Positions 34,682-59,802 of a stretch of DNA of 64,000 nt are shown piece after piece. This stretch comes from Ostrinia nubilalis (lineage: Eukaryota; Arthropoda; Insecta; Lepidoptera; Crambidae): contig NC_087104.1 in the NCBI RefSeq assembly GCF_963855985.1, positions 7,068,001 through 7,132,000 of the forward strand. The letters run 5' to 3'. The notes beneath the pieces are model-generated. The model did no database searches, was not told where the DNA came from, and was given only the letters and a program-made list of their open reading frames with translations. Both the position numbers and the translations under genes were made by a program. Each line of letters opens with the position of its first letter. Within the stretch, counting starts at the first letter, position 1.

Positions 34682-35866
34682 TAGGGGTTGCAAGTCCCGG
34701 TACTAAGGAGTGTTACTGAATTACCGGTACCAGGTCTAAGCCAGTACCGGGAAAACCGGGAAATTCGGGAATTTCGGTACCCACGTGAATGGTTATTAAA
34801 ACAAATTACCTAATTTATATAAAAAGCAACAATCGTTTAATCAACCTATTTTAGTTAAAATAATATGTTTTCTCACTTTCTATCAATGTCAAATACTGGC
34901 AGCGACAAGAGTTAGGGACAAAACATAAATTAACTAAATTAGGTTTATAAAAAACACGCTATTATAAGAAATAATTTGTAGTACCCAAGTACAATCAGAT
35001 AAAACAATCAGTCTTAAAAGGATAGTAATAAATTAGGAACAATATTAATATTTTTAGGGTTCCGTAGCCAAATGGCAAAAAACGGAACCCTTATAGATTC
35101 GTCATGTCTGTCTGTCTGTCCGTCCGTATGTCACAGCCATTTTTTTCCGAAACTATTAGAGCTATACTGTTGAACTTGGTAAGTAGATGTATTCTGTGAA
35201 CCGCATTAAGATTTTGATGCAAAAATAAAAAAATAATAATAAATATTGGGGGCTCCCCATACTTAGAACTGAAACTCAAAAATTTTTTTTTCGTCAAACA
35301 CATACGTGTGGGGTATCTATGGATAGGTCTTCAAAAATGATATCGAGGTTTCTAAAATACTTTTTTTCTAAACCGAATAGTTTGCGTGACAGAAGCGAAA
35401 AAAGTTGCCCCCCCCCCCCCTCTAACTTCTAAAATAAGAAAATTAAAAATCTAAAAAAACATATGATGTACATTACTATAAAAACTACCAACGAAAATTT
35501 TTTGAACGAGATCTAGTAAGTAGTTTTTTTTAATACCTCGTAAATCGTAAACCACTTATTACCGCGTAATCTTTCATACAAATAACTTAAATTAAAAAAA
35601 AAAAAAAATTCATAAATCAATGGCACGGAACCCTTTGTGCGTGAGTCCGACACGCACTTGGCCGGTTTTTCATTTGTTGATAGTGTGTACGTAAAAAGAG
35701 GATGGCATCTAGTCAAAAAATTGTCATTCAAAAATAAATTATTGAAGTCCCGAAAGTACCGAAAGTCCCGGGAATTGCATCGTCAGTACCGGAACTAGAT
35801 AAAGGATTAGATTATCGGGAATTCCCGGGAAAAATGAGTACCGGGATTTCCCGGGAGCAAACCCTA
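34682..35866. mobile_element. 1.19-kb hAT-type non-autonomous element, CCGG-rich ends
   Basis: A perfect 8-bp duplication, GTCGAACT, flanks it at 34674-34681 and 35867-35874, the length used by hAT elements. Ends are TAGGGGTTGC and GCAAACCCTA. Both terminal 130 bp are packed with CCCGG/CCGGG words such as AGTACCGGGAAAACCGGGAA. The centre is interrupted by another repeat (35051-35670). No transposase remains. Confidence 0.85.
35051..35670. mobile_element. Lepidopteran GGGTTCCGTA...TTGGCCGGTTTTT repeat, nested
   Basis: The start TTTTTAGGGTTCCGTAGCC, an early ACGGAACCCTTATAG, then GTCTGTCTGTCCGTCCGTATG, and the end ACGGAACCCTTTGTGCGTG followed by CACTTGGCCGGTTTTT match a repeat I know as widespread in moths and butterflies. 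I cannot assign its class with certainty. A run of twelve C's lies near 35408-35420 and an A run near 35595-35608. Confidence 0.7.
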
Positions 35867-35874
35867 GTCGAACT

Positions 35875-38800
35875 ATGTTTAAACTAACACCAATCAAGGA
35901 CAATGTAGAGTCAAAAAGCTGGTGAGGTTAATTAAAATCATAAGAACGATTATGTACTCGTCTTTCAAAAACAAAATATTTTTTTGAAATAAATATGTAT
36001 AGGTAAATAAACAAAAGACCTAACACTATAATGACAGATTTGCAACTCTCTCAATAAAAAGAAAACTATCTAAACGGGAGCTAGCAATCACAGGTGGACA
36101 AACACTTCTACAAAATTATCTACACTCTTGAAGTTATCCTAGTATCAACCCTATTCCTTTAGAATTAGAGACGATAGAATGGAATATGTAAGTTGTTCAA
36201 TCCTTAGTTTGCTGAGAGTATAGTTTACACAGAGGTACGTAAATATTTACTTAGTGTACACTCAACAGAAGGACCTGGCTAGCGGATTATCTTATTCACA
36301 AACGGGAAGGACTTTAGGCTATTTGCTTTTGTTACACACAATAAAATTTAGTAGTGTTACTTTGTTATTATACTCGCAAACTGAAACATTAAGAACCTAA
36401 AAACCATCAATTGTAACTAACTAGGTAGGTACCTACTAACTATTGAAAATCTTATTAACTGCTATTTACTAACCTGAGTTTTATTATGTAAGAGCTTTTT
36501 GTGTTAATTTTACATGCATAAAGAAGTGTAGAGTTCATCTCTATCATGATCATTTCTTAAAAATAAGAGACAACAGTCCGACAAATTATCGAAATCTGTC
36601 TTTGGTCCTTTTCTTAAACCAAGTAACAAATTGCTCTTTCGACAGTTGAGAGAGTCGACGGTCTTCAGCCTACGTACCAAATTTGGCCGCATTGGACAAA
36701 GTTCTTTTATAAATTATGCCATTATACTAGTTTTGTATAATCCACCCGAATAGAAGACGTGGCTGAGTTCAATGATTTATAGTGAAGATTTTTCAAGTGG
36801 TGATTAATCATGCCTTGACTGATCATCATTGTATCGGGAGAGGGGAACTTGTTTTTATTTCTTTTTGTTTTTTACCAGATGCGTTCGTCTATTCGGCCTA
36901 CGCTTAGTAATTTGATTTATTTTAATTAAAACTTACATAATTGATGGCTCATATAAAGACGCGTCGTTCTCTACTGACGATACATACAGTTTTTTATACA
37001 CATGCACAGATTTCTTAGTCCAATTAAATAATCAATAAAAATGAATAAAGATTGAATAGACCTACTCGAACAAGTGCATGTCATCGTGAAAAATGATGCC
37101 ATGCACAAACCATGAATAGCGTTTTTTTGTCATGAATCCATTCCATATAAAGTTTAAGGCAAATGCATGGCCTAATCCTATAAAACAGGTAATAACAACA
37201 GATACAATCTTATACATGTAACTAGCTTAGAAAAATCTAGATCCTACCTAAGAGCAATTGTGAACTATTGCTGCGTGTATTGGTTTTTGGAAGAGTCGGC
37301 TCTATTATGGTAGGTAATATTTTTATTATCGGAAGAAAGTACCTACTTTCCTTCGAGTACCTACTAGTATATTGTTTTTTTCAACGATCATGACCACATA
37401 GACTAAGTACATCACTGAAAGTAATTAACTAATTCAGTTTCAGCTTTATCAAATTGAATAATCATCAAATGAATTTATTTACATATATTGTTACGATATT
37501 TTGCAGCAAAAACCTTGCCTGTATAACATGTGGCTATACATCATTTTCATACATTAATATTCCATTGATGTAAGAAACGTTTAGAAAATGTGTTTAAAAT
37601 CTAAACTGGCAAAACATAAAAATAAGATTTATAGAACTGGCTTTGGTTACCATGATTTACATTCTAATACAAGTATGTTTATGTTAATTCTATTTTATTA
37701 TTGACATCCCCGACAGTTCTGACTACCTACTGATATTTATTTGGGCTTGGATTCGCAGAAACGGGCTTAGTCAGAAACGTTTATGCTGTCAACGGATAGA
37801 CAGGATGATTTATTTTATTGTACCTAATACGCGAAACTGATTACTGTGGCTACGGCATACTGTGGTTATACTTTAACACATTATTAATTTGGATCCAAAG
37901 TGCATACGAAATTCGTAACATAACATACAACGTGATAATACACAGTTTACTTACATCACAAAGTGTCGCCTCTTTTAAAACAGGCTTACTTTACTTACTA
38001 GATAGGTATCTATTTTTTATTTATAACTTGAACAGTACGCCTTGCCTTAACAATAATACCCTCAATCTGTAAGAAACAGTCAGGAACTTAAAGAGGAATA
38101 CCTACGACTCTAAATTTCCAAGTAATAAACTAACTGCATCCTCACTGCTCGCCAAAAATGTTGTCCTACAAAATAATTTAAATAAAACGTTTCGATATTA
38201 CACCATTAAGATTTCCTTTACACAGAGAACACGAAACATACAGGAAATAAAAACGTGAGAACAATATAAATCAAGAGAGGTAGGTACACGCTCGTCCCAT
38301 GCCGATAATTGAGACGTCAATTTTTTTCGAAGTCGACTGCCCGACCGGCTTTTTGAATATTTATAACTTGAGCGCACCGTAATTTAACTTTACTCGCTTT
38401 ATCTCGGGGACTTAATCTAACTCTGGCTCGGATGGAATGGCCTTTGCGTTCTAATAAAAAAAGAAGCTAGAACAAGGCTCCGGCAGGTATGCGAGGTGTG
38501 ATCTTAGCAGTTAAAGTAAGGGTTAGTTATGGCCAGTAAAAAGCCAAAAGGGAACAACTCAATCTTAAAAATTAATTTGCAATAGTGAATTAAATGTTAT
38601 AATTAGCAAATTAAATAACGCCATTTGATTTAACTATGTTTAACGATGTGGTTCAGAAAAAAGAGACATTTATCTATTCCATCTCTACATTCTGTGATTA
38701 TTGTAATGGAAAAACGACTTACTAAAAAAGATTTGTTAGGCATTTCCAGAGCAATATTCATAAGTAAGACATTTCATTGATAAGGAAAGGGTTGGGCATT

Positions 38801-39468
38801 TAACATCGATAAAAGGATTGTATAATAAATAAAATATCATACATGAATAAAATCCTGCTGCCCGTAACGATCCACAATGGCACGTGCAACTTAAAGCGCA
38901 GGTATAGAACCTGCACGTCTCAATAGTATTTTTTTTTCTCATCTACATTATCCATCAGAGAATGATCGCATTGAAATCTTTGAAAAAATCTTTACAAGGC
39001 AGTACAATTTAGAACGTCAATCAGACTGTCTGCATGGCTTTGTGTGCAGTTGGGCATTGTTCAGTGCGCAGGCGACGCTTTCTTTACACTCCGGGCCGTT
39101 AAAATCCTCACATTGTGTCGCAAATGACGCGTAAAATTATGGCTTCTGACTTATGGAGCACAATTCGGACAATATATATAACTAAAACAATAACAAAACT
39201 TACAAGAATATTACTCGTAGGTACTTATCTACCTACCTAAATACGAGTACCTAGGCGAGTCCCGGTACTCCCGGTAGATATATTTTCTTACTTAATGGGA
39301 CATGGTGGGATTTCATTAACATTGATTGAGATTATAAAAAAAATGTGTGTTGGACTTGAAGTCATTTTTGGAAACTAGGGGCATATTTATTTATCTTAGT
39401 ACCACTGAATAGCCCTCATTTGATCTTGTGAAGTAAAGACAATAATATGTATCTATCTCTGATCAATA
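35875..39468. other. No gene seen
   Basis: AT-rich, no exon of a known family. A GC-rich patch near 39020-39110 could be regulatory. Confidence 0.4.
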
Positions 39469-39471
39469 ATA

Positions 39472-39617
39472 CGCCCCTATTCACAAACATTACTATGAGG
39501 TCTCACAGTGCGCGTGGACGCACAGGGTGACACACGAACCGATCACAGAGCTCTATTCAACGCTGTGCGTTCGATTTGCTGCTTCACTTAAGCAAGTATC
39601 GTTTGTGAATACGGCCC
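39472..39617. mobile_element. MITE of the CGCCCGTATTCACAAAC family, copy 1
   Basis: Left end CGCCCCTATTCACAAAC, right end GTTTGTGAATACGGCCC. The interior (CACACGAACCGATCACAGAG, CTGTGCGTTCGATTTGCTG) is shared with 45733-45878 and 58601-58744. ATA flanks both sides. Confidence 0.75.
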
Positions 39618-40240
39618 ATATTGTCTTAAGTATTTTGGTACAGTCGACAGCATATCAGACTAGGTATACATTTTTATAGCAAAATAGCCTGTATTACAAC
39701 GGGATAAGACTCCTGAGAGTACTGAGTGCTTAGCTTGATTGAGGTGCTGTCATCCGTACAAGAAAGTATCTAACTACCATGTTTAAAGTAGAGATCTTGT
39801 TGCTACCTTCCATCCACTCGCTTCACGTTCTTCATGAACTCTAAATTAAATAAATTTAAGTTACGAGGGTCGCGTAAGAGATACCTTAGACTGACTGATC
39901 TAACTAAGATCAAAGATCACAATCATGTAAGTTTTGTAATCCATATTAAAAAGCTTTTGTACTTATAATGTAGTAGTGAGCAATAAACTTAGTAATAAAG
40001 GTAGATAGTCCGATGCGCGAATCACTTACACCAAACGCCCGTCAATAATTTTTACTATCATCGCCTGAAATTATGAGTAGATACATGCTGGACCTACTAA
40101 TCTCAAAAGCTCTCAAAATCTGGTAAAGTCGGCAACTATTCTACAAATAACGATTCACAAATAACGTTAAGTTATGGTGTAATATTAGATTGCCAGCGCT
40201 GTGATAAAAGTCAAAAAAAAAAGTAAAAAGTCAAACTATT

Positions 40241-40262
40241 TTTTGACGTCGATGCGTGACGT
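40241..40262 (+). promoter_or_regulatory. Two ACGT-core (CRE/UPRE-like) sites upstream of membralin
   Basis: TGACGTC at 40244-40250 and TGACGT at 40257-40262 lie about 650 bp before the membralin ATG. They fall where an untranslated first exon or promoter is expected, given the acceptor just before the coding start. bZIP factors such as CREB, ATF6 and XBP1 bind such cores; a role here is inference. Confidence 0.35.
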
Positions 40263-40834
40263 TTCGGTTTGACAGTTTCAGTTTTATTATTATCTCTCGA
40301 TTTTATTAATTGCTAGAAAGTAAATTAAAATCTTAGCTTAGTATTGATGTAATATTTAGGTTGTAGTTAGACGAATTATATTTTTGTGAATCAGCACCTT
40401 TGATTAAAGGTGTTCTGATTAAAATATTTTTGACATTTGGGTAAGATTTTTGCTTTCATGTCGACGATTGCGTTTAGCACTTTTACTCTTTGACCTAAGA
40501 AAAATATGATTTGCTTATTATCCCCTATCCTTGTACACTAATTAATAAACATAATCTTAATTTAAAGTAGCCATATTAATGTCTGTGATACGTGTATGTT
40601 TATTGTTTTATTTGCACGTAAGTAAACTTGTATTGTCAGTTTTAATTATTGGAGGTCGACGTCTATTTAGAAGGTTTCAGTGATCTTGAAAGTTAACCAA
40701 ATACAATTAGTAGGCCTGCTAATTTGCGAACACTTATTTCGTAACTTTGCACTCGCGTCCTTTGGCTCTGTGACAGTTCTCAGAGGTTAAAGAGAAGAGG
40801 GTATGGATTTAATTTTTTATACTTTCTCTTTCAG

Positions 40835-53511
<12,677 letters not shown>

Positions 53512-55461
53512 GTGAGTGTTGCTTTGTTTCAATTGGTTTTATTTTTTTATTTTAGTTTACACCAATTTCGCGGCTTCCATTCCCCCGGTAATCCCTCACT
53601 TCCTATGAAGAGTGGAGCGCGGCAGATTGTTCTAATGCGGTGGTTCTCAATCTTTAGTTTGGGGGCTGTATTGTAAAGGGTTAATCTGGCCATAAAATAA
53701 ATAAAAAAAATGATTTATTGTTAGTTCTGAAGAGAAAATATGGAAATATTCAATAATTATTTTAACAAACACGAATGTATTCAGAAAACTTTTGATCAAA
53801 GTTTTTGAGGAGATGTTCGCAAACGAGAAAAAATATACAAAACGATAACGACAACGATATTAAGATGATAGGTTTTGACCACATTTTAAAATTGAGTTAA
53901 TACTCCGCGAGCTGCCTTATTTGGCTATTATGTTGTGACAATACATTGCGATTGTTGTCTTTTTGGCAGAGCCCTCGCGTTACAAAGCCCCACGAAACAT
54001 TTGAGAATAGCATTCCCACCGTTTTCCACCACAAACCGTAAATATGGTGTAGCTACTGCAATTACTTGCTGTCGAAATGAATTCAGTGAAAAATTCTCGA
54101 CTCTTGATCCGGCTCAGCGGCAATCTCTTTGTAATAACAATAATTGCGAGTAGCGCCCGCGGCCTCACCCCGCCTTACTCCCTGGCTGAAAATAAAAAAA
54201 TTAAATAATATAAAAAACATAACGGGCGGGATTTGCCCATCGCTCCCCCACTTTGATCCGCCGACAATTAGTCCGATAGAGATAATTTGTTTCTTTCCCT
54301 ATTTGCTCAGCGTCGGCACTTGGCTTGGCTTAGTTGCTTCAATACGATGATTGTTTTGAATTTTTTCTCCAATCCACTCTTCGCGGAAAAGATATCTCAA
54401 TTTACTCTTGTAATGCTGTATTATAATTCCTTCGTTAGAGTTCGAACGGGCACGGATTAACTTGTTTTTGCTGTTTCTAGTAAATTTAATAGAAAAACAA
54501 TTTTCACTCTTTGTGGAGGTATTTAAAGAGAAAATTTTATCTACAAATCGAATGCAGAAAATTATTTTTTGCATTTAGATTATGCTTCTTGTTTTCATTT
54601 TGTATTTCGTTCCTTTCTGATATTCTCAACTAGCAGTTTTCAATTGAATAAAGCAATAAGTTGAGAAAATCATTGAAAATTAGGATTTTTTTTACCTCCA
54701 CAGCACAGGTAATGCCTAGTGTGGGGGTAAATCTTTTTGCCTTGTTAATCTGACAATTATTTTTTTTCATTTTCGTTTTTCCAATATTCTTTCAATACTT
54801 TAAACCAGCCAAGTTCACCTAATGTGTGATATGTGAGTGGTGTCACTAGGAACCACTAATGTTGACGTAGGTACCCTTAATTGTGTTGACAGTAAACTTA
54901 TGTTAACGCTCTGCCGACCTAACATAGAATTCGGGGGATTTGTTATCAATAAAATTTGCGATAACATTCCCGACACATTTCTTGAGGTTTTTGTGTCACA
55001 GTAAATAATGTTAGAAGTGACCTTTAACATGTTTGTTGGCTGACACGGGTTTTAAGCATAAAATAAATGGTCGCCATATTAATTTATTTTTCTAGAATAT
55101 TTTGGATATGAATAGGTAACAGGCTAGGCTTTGTAAAAAAAATAAGATATGTTTGAGAAAAATTATTTAGATAGATATTACGCCAAATTAATTTTGCTAC
55201 CATAACCAACGATTTTTTGTTGCTTTGCATTAAAGCCATAGTGATAAGATAATATTGGATCACACCAACACCTTATCTTCACACCATACAACATATTATC
55301 TATATCCATACAGCTAATTATTTGCCCATTTCCCCTCATTATTTTTCCGATACAATAGCTTCATCATATTTTCTCGATTATTATTATGGAGAATAAGACA
55401 CAAACATCCATTGTTTGTGTAACTCGATATCCAAGTGACCGTATTAATGATGTCGCGCCCA
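53512..55461. other. Probable continuing membralin intron
   Basis: A hAT-like single end (GGTGGTTCTCAATCTTTAG) lies near 53640. No exon for the remaining membralin sequence (expected to start around DLLQMLE) was found. Confidence 0.4.
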
Positions 55462-55753
55462 TTAGAGCCAGAGCACACGTGCTACTTTAATATCAGCGAT
55501 CGGAGATTTAGCCGCTTTTTAGAAGCTGAATGCAGCGACCATATATTCCTTACACATTTAAAAACGCCAAACGCGGCCATAAGTATAGTCGCTTTTTGGA
55601 AGCTCGACGCAGCGACAGAAATCACTAATAAGCGCGATTCCGATACCGGGTCCGAACGTATCAAGTTGCGAAATCGCGATGCTGCATCGATACAGTCGCA
55701 AAATTGCCGATCGCCGACGCGATGCTAAGTAGCTAGTCTGCTCTGGTCCTTAG
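55462..55753. mobile_element. GC-rich MITE with GCCAGAGCA/GACCAGAGCA ends
   Basis: GCCAGAGCACACGTG at the left pairs loosely with the inverse of GTCTGCTCTGGTCC at the right, and TTAG flanks both ends. CGCTTTTTAGAAGCTGAATG recurs in altered form 77 bp later. A 97-codon frame crosses it but is not recognised and is probably chance. Confidence 0.45.
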
Positions 55754-56536
55754 TGATGCGGGTGTCGGATGTCGGGTGATTGTTTTCTCGTGTCGCGACG
55801 TATTGTTATAAATATAATAACGTCTCGATAAATGAGTAATAATCACTATTTTTTCCTTTGGGTGTCTCCTATGGCGACGGAAGGGTGGTGGCGGGCTAGC
55901 GGCCCACACGTTTAGCGTGGGCGTCGTTCTTAGCCCGATCGCGAATAATATACATAGAAAAACATTTTTATATATTAATTATTTTGTTTATATGAATCAT
56001 TATTGCTAATGACATGGATGCCAAAAAAAAGAAAAGTCTGGACTATTCTTATTCACTCTCTTGGATTTTTTAGGAAGCTCAAATTTTTAGACAATGCGAT
56101 GAAAAGCAATTTTTATTAGCAATTTTTGGAATGCTTTTGTGTGTGTAATTAACAAAACACTTTTTACATTTAAAAATATCTTTGAAGGGGCTAAAAGGGT
56201 AATAATAACGTTTGTATGGATTTACTTGAACTTTGGTTACTCATTGACGTACGTACAAGAAACGTACTTTTATAGTACTTTTAAAAATCAACCCTTCATT
56301 GGTGGAATGAGGACTCCCTTTTTGATCGCGGTATAAATGATATAATCTGAAACTGTGGTTTCATTGCTAGAATTAAAATAAAAAGAAACGTGTTTTGGTA
56401 ATCTTAAAAACAACTTTTCTTTAGTGGAATGGGGTGCCTCAATGACTCCATGTTTTCCACGGCGGTAAGAACTATAAAAACTTTTTGTCGTAGGTAAATT
56501 AAAATTCATTTGAACTAAGTCGCAGGCTGAAACTAG

Positions 56537-56689
56537 TCTACACTAATATTATAAAGAGGAAAGATTTGATTGTTTGTTTGTATTAAATAGGTTCCAAACT
56601 ACTGGACCGATTTAAAAAAAATAATTCATCATTAGAATCTTACATTCTTTCTGTAACACAAGTGGTGCAATGTTCGCCGGGTCAGCTAG
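56537..56689 (+). mobile_element. Helitron-like short element
   Basis: TCTACACTAATATTATAAAG at the start and GGTCAGCTAG next to T at the end, with ACTACTGGACCGATTT inside, match a second lepidopteran Helitron-like family ending in CTAG. About 150 bp, internally deleted. Confidence 0.6.
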
Positions 56690-58597
56690 TTCTCAATACT
56701 TTTGTTAATTATGTAGCATATAATTATCTGCAGATTTTTCGACGAGTAGGTATTACCTCGTTATTCATTATTATCGCAATAAAATCATTTATCTCAATCG
56801 GAGTGAAATACTAACCGGACATCGTGGGCGCTCGTTAACGCTCAATAATTGACCAGTTCGAGTTTCAACTAATTAGTAATGATATTATATTTTTCTTTCT
56901 GTTATTTTTGTTGGGCTTAATGGCTACTTGAGAAGTGTTTGTTTGTTGTGAAATATATTTACCTTGTCATCTTTATTTTCTGTTATGACTGTCATGATAG
57001 GACTAATATGAATACTTTAATTGCATATTTTTTCATGAATTTTTTTTCAATCTTTGAATCTTTGATCTTTGAAAATATTAATATTATTTTGATCAGTTGA
57101 CTTCTTAGTTAATGTTTTGTTTCTTTTTGAAACATGAAAAAAATTCAGTTGATCAGAGTTCAGAAATAATTTGATAGATTAAAAAGTATTTTAGTTGATC
57201 AGTGGTTGGTGTCAACTTGAAATTAGATTTTACTGCTTATATTCAAGTAGGTAGGTAACTACGTAGTGCATAATCATAATGAAAATTTTTATAATTGGTG
57301 TGTAGTGTTTTCACAAATTACAGATCTTTTGTCAGAAATATTGTCTACTATAACCTCCTGCTTTTGTTGAAGTCGGTTAAAATCGAATGAATATTTTCAA
57401 AGAAATATTTCTTAAATAATATTCTCTGCGAATTTGTAACGCAATTTATGTTTGGTACGGATAGCACATTCCAATTGTACAGCAAAAGTGTGTATTGTAC
57501 AGTCTGCTGCTTTTCAAAGGCACCTAAAAATAAAATAAGATTTCTATCAAAAGGGACCCGAGGCGAGTTTTCAGAATAAACTATTTAGCTCACAATATCG
57601 GATGAAGGTAAACCCGTTCAATGGGATCTAGTTGGTATCTATGACGACTCATCCCTGCCTACTTGTGTTCAGGGTTGGCGATTTTTTGTATTTTATAATG
57701 AAACAACTTCGATTTTTTATAAAATAAATGATTGACGAAAGGCCGTGCAGAACGGAGTGGAGATTTTACTTTCAGAAGCCAAGACTCACTTTTGGTCACT
57801 TCACCCTCTTAGTTAGTTTTTGTCTTTTGACACATGCAGCAATGCAACAAAATGTCGAAACATACCCACATGGTTAACCGCAACCCCAAGTCTTTCAAGA
57901 CACAAGTGAATAGACATTGAAATTCTAGGAATCGGTCGAATCTCCACTTCCCAGGTGATATAAATTGTGACTAAGTCAGTGGACACTTTACTAATTAAAA
58001 AATGAAATGTAAAAGTGATCATAAAACTTATTAGAAGTTTATAGAGGCATTCCGAAATTCTATCCATTAAAACGATTAAGTACCTATAAGTTTACTTTTT
58101 TTCACTACTTTTTTCTATTTCTATTCGTTAGGTACCTTTTTTGCACGGCTTGTGTGTATAAGCCAACTCTTGCCAGCCCTGCTCGCCAAAAAATGAATAC
58201 ACCTACGGCCAGGTAAATGCTTGGAAAATTCTTTCATAATCTCTCTGTTGCGATTCCTACTCGTGCGGCACAAGGAGATCTATTGTAAACCGTTTAATAT
58301 ACCACACGTTCTTAATACGCATTGACAGATTTCTTTGCGAGAACCAGGGCATATTGCGTATAATTTTATTTAGGCAAAATATTGTACAGTTGTCGAGAAA
58401 AGTTGCTGGACTGTATTTGCTGGATTATATTTTGTTTTTGTCAGAACGAGACGCAAAAGTGAGATAGGTACGTTGAGTCGCACCGCCAGTACATTCTCAG
58501 TTGGAAGTCGATTTATTACTTAGGGTTAGGGGTAGGACTTACCGTATCAGCTAATTAGATTTCGCTTGCTGAAATACATCTACCATGGTCTGCAGTC
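56690..58597. other. Probable membralin intron, no feature
   Basis: AT-rich, no exon or clear repeat. The frame 57813-58067 is not recognised. Confidence 0.4.
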
Positions 58598-58600
58598 TAA

Positions 58601-58744
58601 CGCCCGTATTCACAAACATTACTATGAGATCTCAGTGTGCGTAAAGGCACAGTGTGACACACGAACCAATCACAGAGCTCTATTCAAAGCTGTGCGTTCG
58701 ATTTGCTGCTTCACATAAGCAAGCATCGTTTGTGAATACGGGCG
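58601..58744. mobile_element. MITE of the CGCCCGTATTCACAAAC family, copy 3 (best preserved)
   Basis: CGCCCGTATTCACAAAC and its inverse GTTTGTGAATACGGGCG bound a 144-bp unit with TAA at 58598-58600 and 58745-58747. The ends and 3-bp duplication suggest a Harbinger-type MITE. Confidence 0.85.
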
Positions 58745-58747
58745 TAA

Positions 58748-59628
58748 TAATACTACGTAAAATAGAGGTGAAAATGTTTGTTTATTCACACAATAAGGGA
58801 CATTTGCTGAATATAATTTTTAACTAGTAAGTCTTCAGAGTTCCCTAGATAGGCTTTTGTGTAAACTCTACAGGAAAAAACTTGTCGTTAGTACAATGAC
58901 GACTTCAGAAGTATATTTTTGAAACAAAACAGTTTCTATTGCGTCTCGTAAAGTCTAACAGCCGTTAGGGGCTTCAGTTCCTTGAAACAAAGTTAAAAAT
59001 AGGACACCCAGGGTAGTGTAGCGATGTAAAAATCTGAATACTTATACATTCGAATTTGTGAGCGCACCACGCCCCTTAGACGAAAGTCCGTTGGTCCCGC
59101 CCACGGCAAAGGTTCTCAAGTCTGTAACACAAGAGTGTTGAGTGCATACGATGCAAAAGCACAGAACAGTGCAAACTAATCTGTCACATATCGGTTCTAT
59201 AAGGCCTCTGTTCACTTTGTACGGCTCACCCTTTGAAGGATATGATACCACGAGCTCTCGCAGTATTATCTTTTGTGTAAAAATGCTTTATCTATTTCCA
59301 TACAGAACCTTTTGAAAGATTATATCGGCTGGGATCGAATTAGGTCACGTCAGTTAGGCGTTGTATGTGGATCATATAGGCTGCTGAAGAATGCTATAAG
59401 CTTTTTGCTAAATCTTATAAAGAGGTGAATATTTTGTTTGTGTTTAAAAATTGTTGAAGCTAAATTGTATCAGTTTTAAAAAGATTAAATATCACTGATT
59501 GTATAGCGATAGTAAAATTCTAACGAACTGCTCTCCAAGTCAAAAGATTATGCTGTTCCACGAAGAGAAAACCTGTCATAGATGAGTTCTTTATTATAGC
59601 TTAGGGCTTCCCGGTAATACTTAAATTA
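58748..59628. other. Probable membralin intron, no feature
   Basis: AT-rich. The minus frame 59042-59251 has no recognisable domain. Confidence 0.4.
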
Positions 59629-59802
59629 ATTTTTCAAATTACTAATTATCCGCTAAAAGTTGTAGTACACTGAACATTTTTAATAAAGTTTGATAAACAA
59701 ATGTAGTATAATATAATTTTTCAAATGACTAATTATCCGCTAAAAGTTGTAGTACACTGAACATTTTTAATAAAGTTTGATAAACAAATGCAGTATAATA
59801 TG
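59629..59802. repeat. 87-bp tandem duplication, two units
   Basis: The unit starting ATTTTTCAAATTACTAATTA is repeated immediately at 59716 with two or three changes. The similarity points to a recent duplication. Confidence 0.85.

Noticed and set aside
35408..35420. Biological meaning of the poly(C) run
   Set aside because: Homopolymer runs of this kind in such repeats are common and are also prone to sequencing error.
53935..54153. 72-codon open frame on +
   Set aside because: No domain, and overlapping frames on both strands of similar length point to chance.
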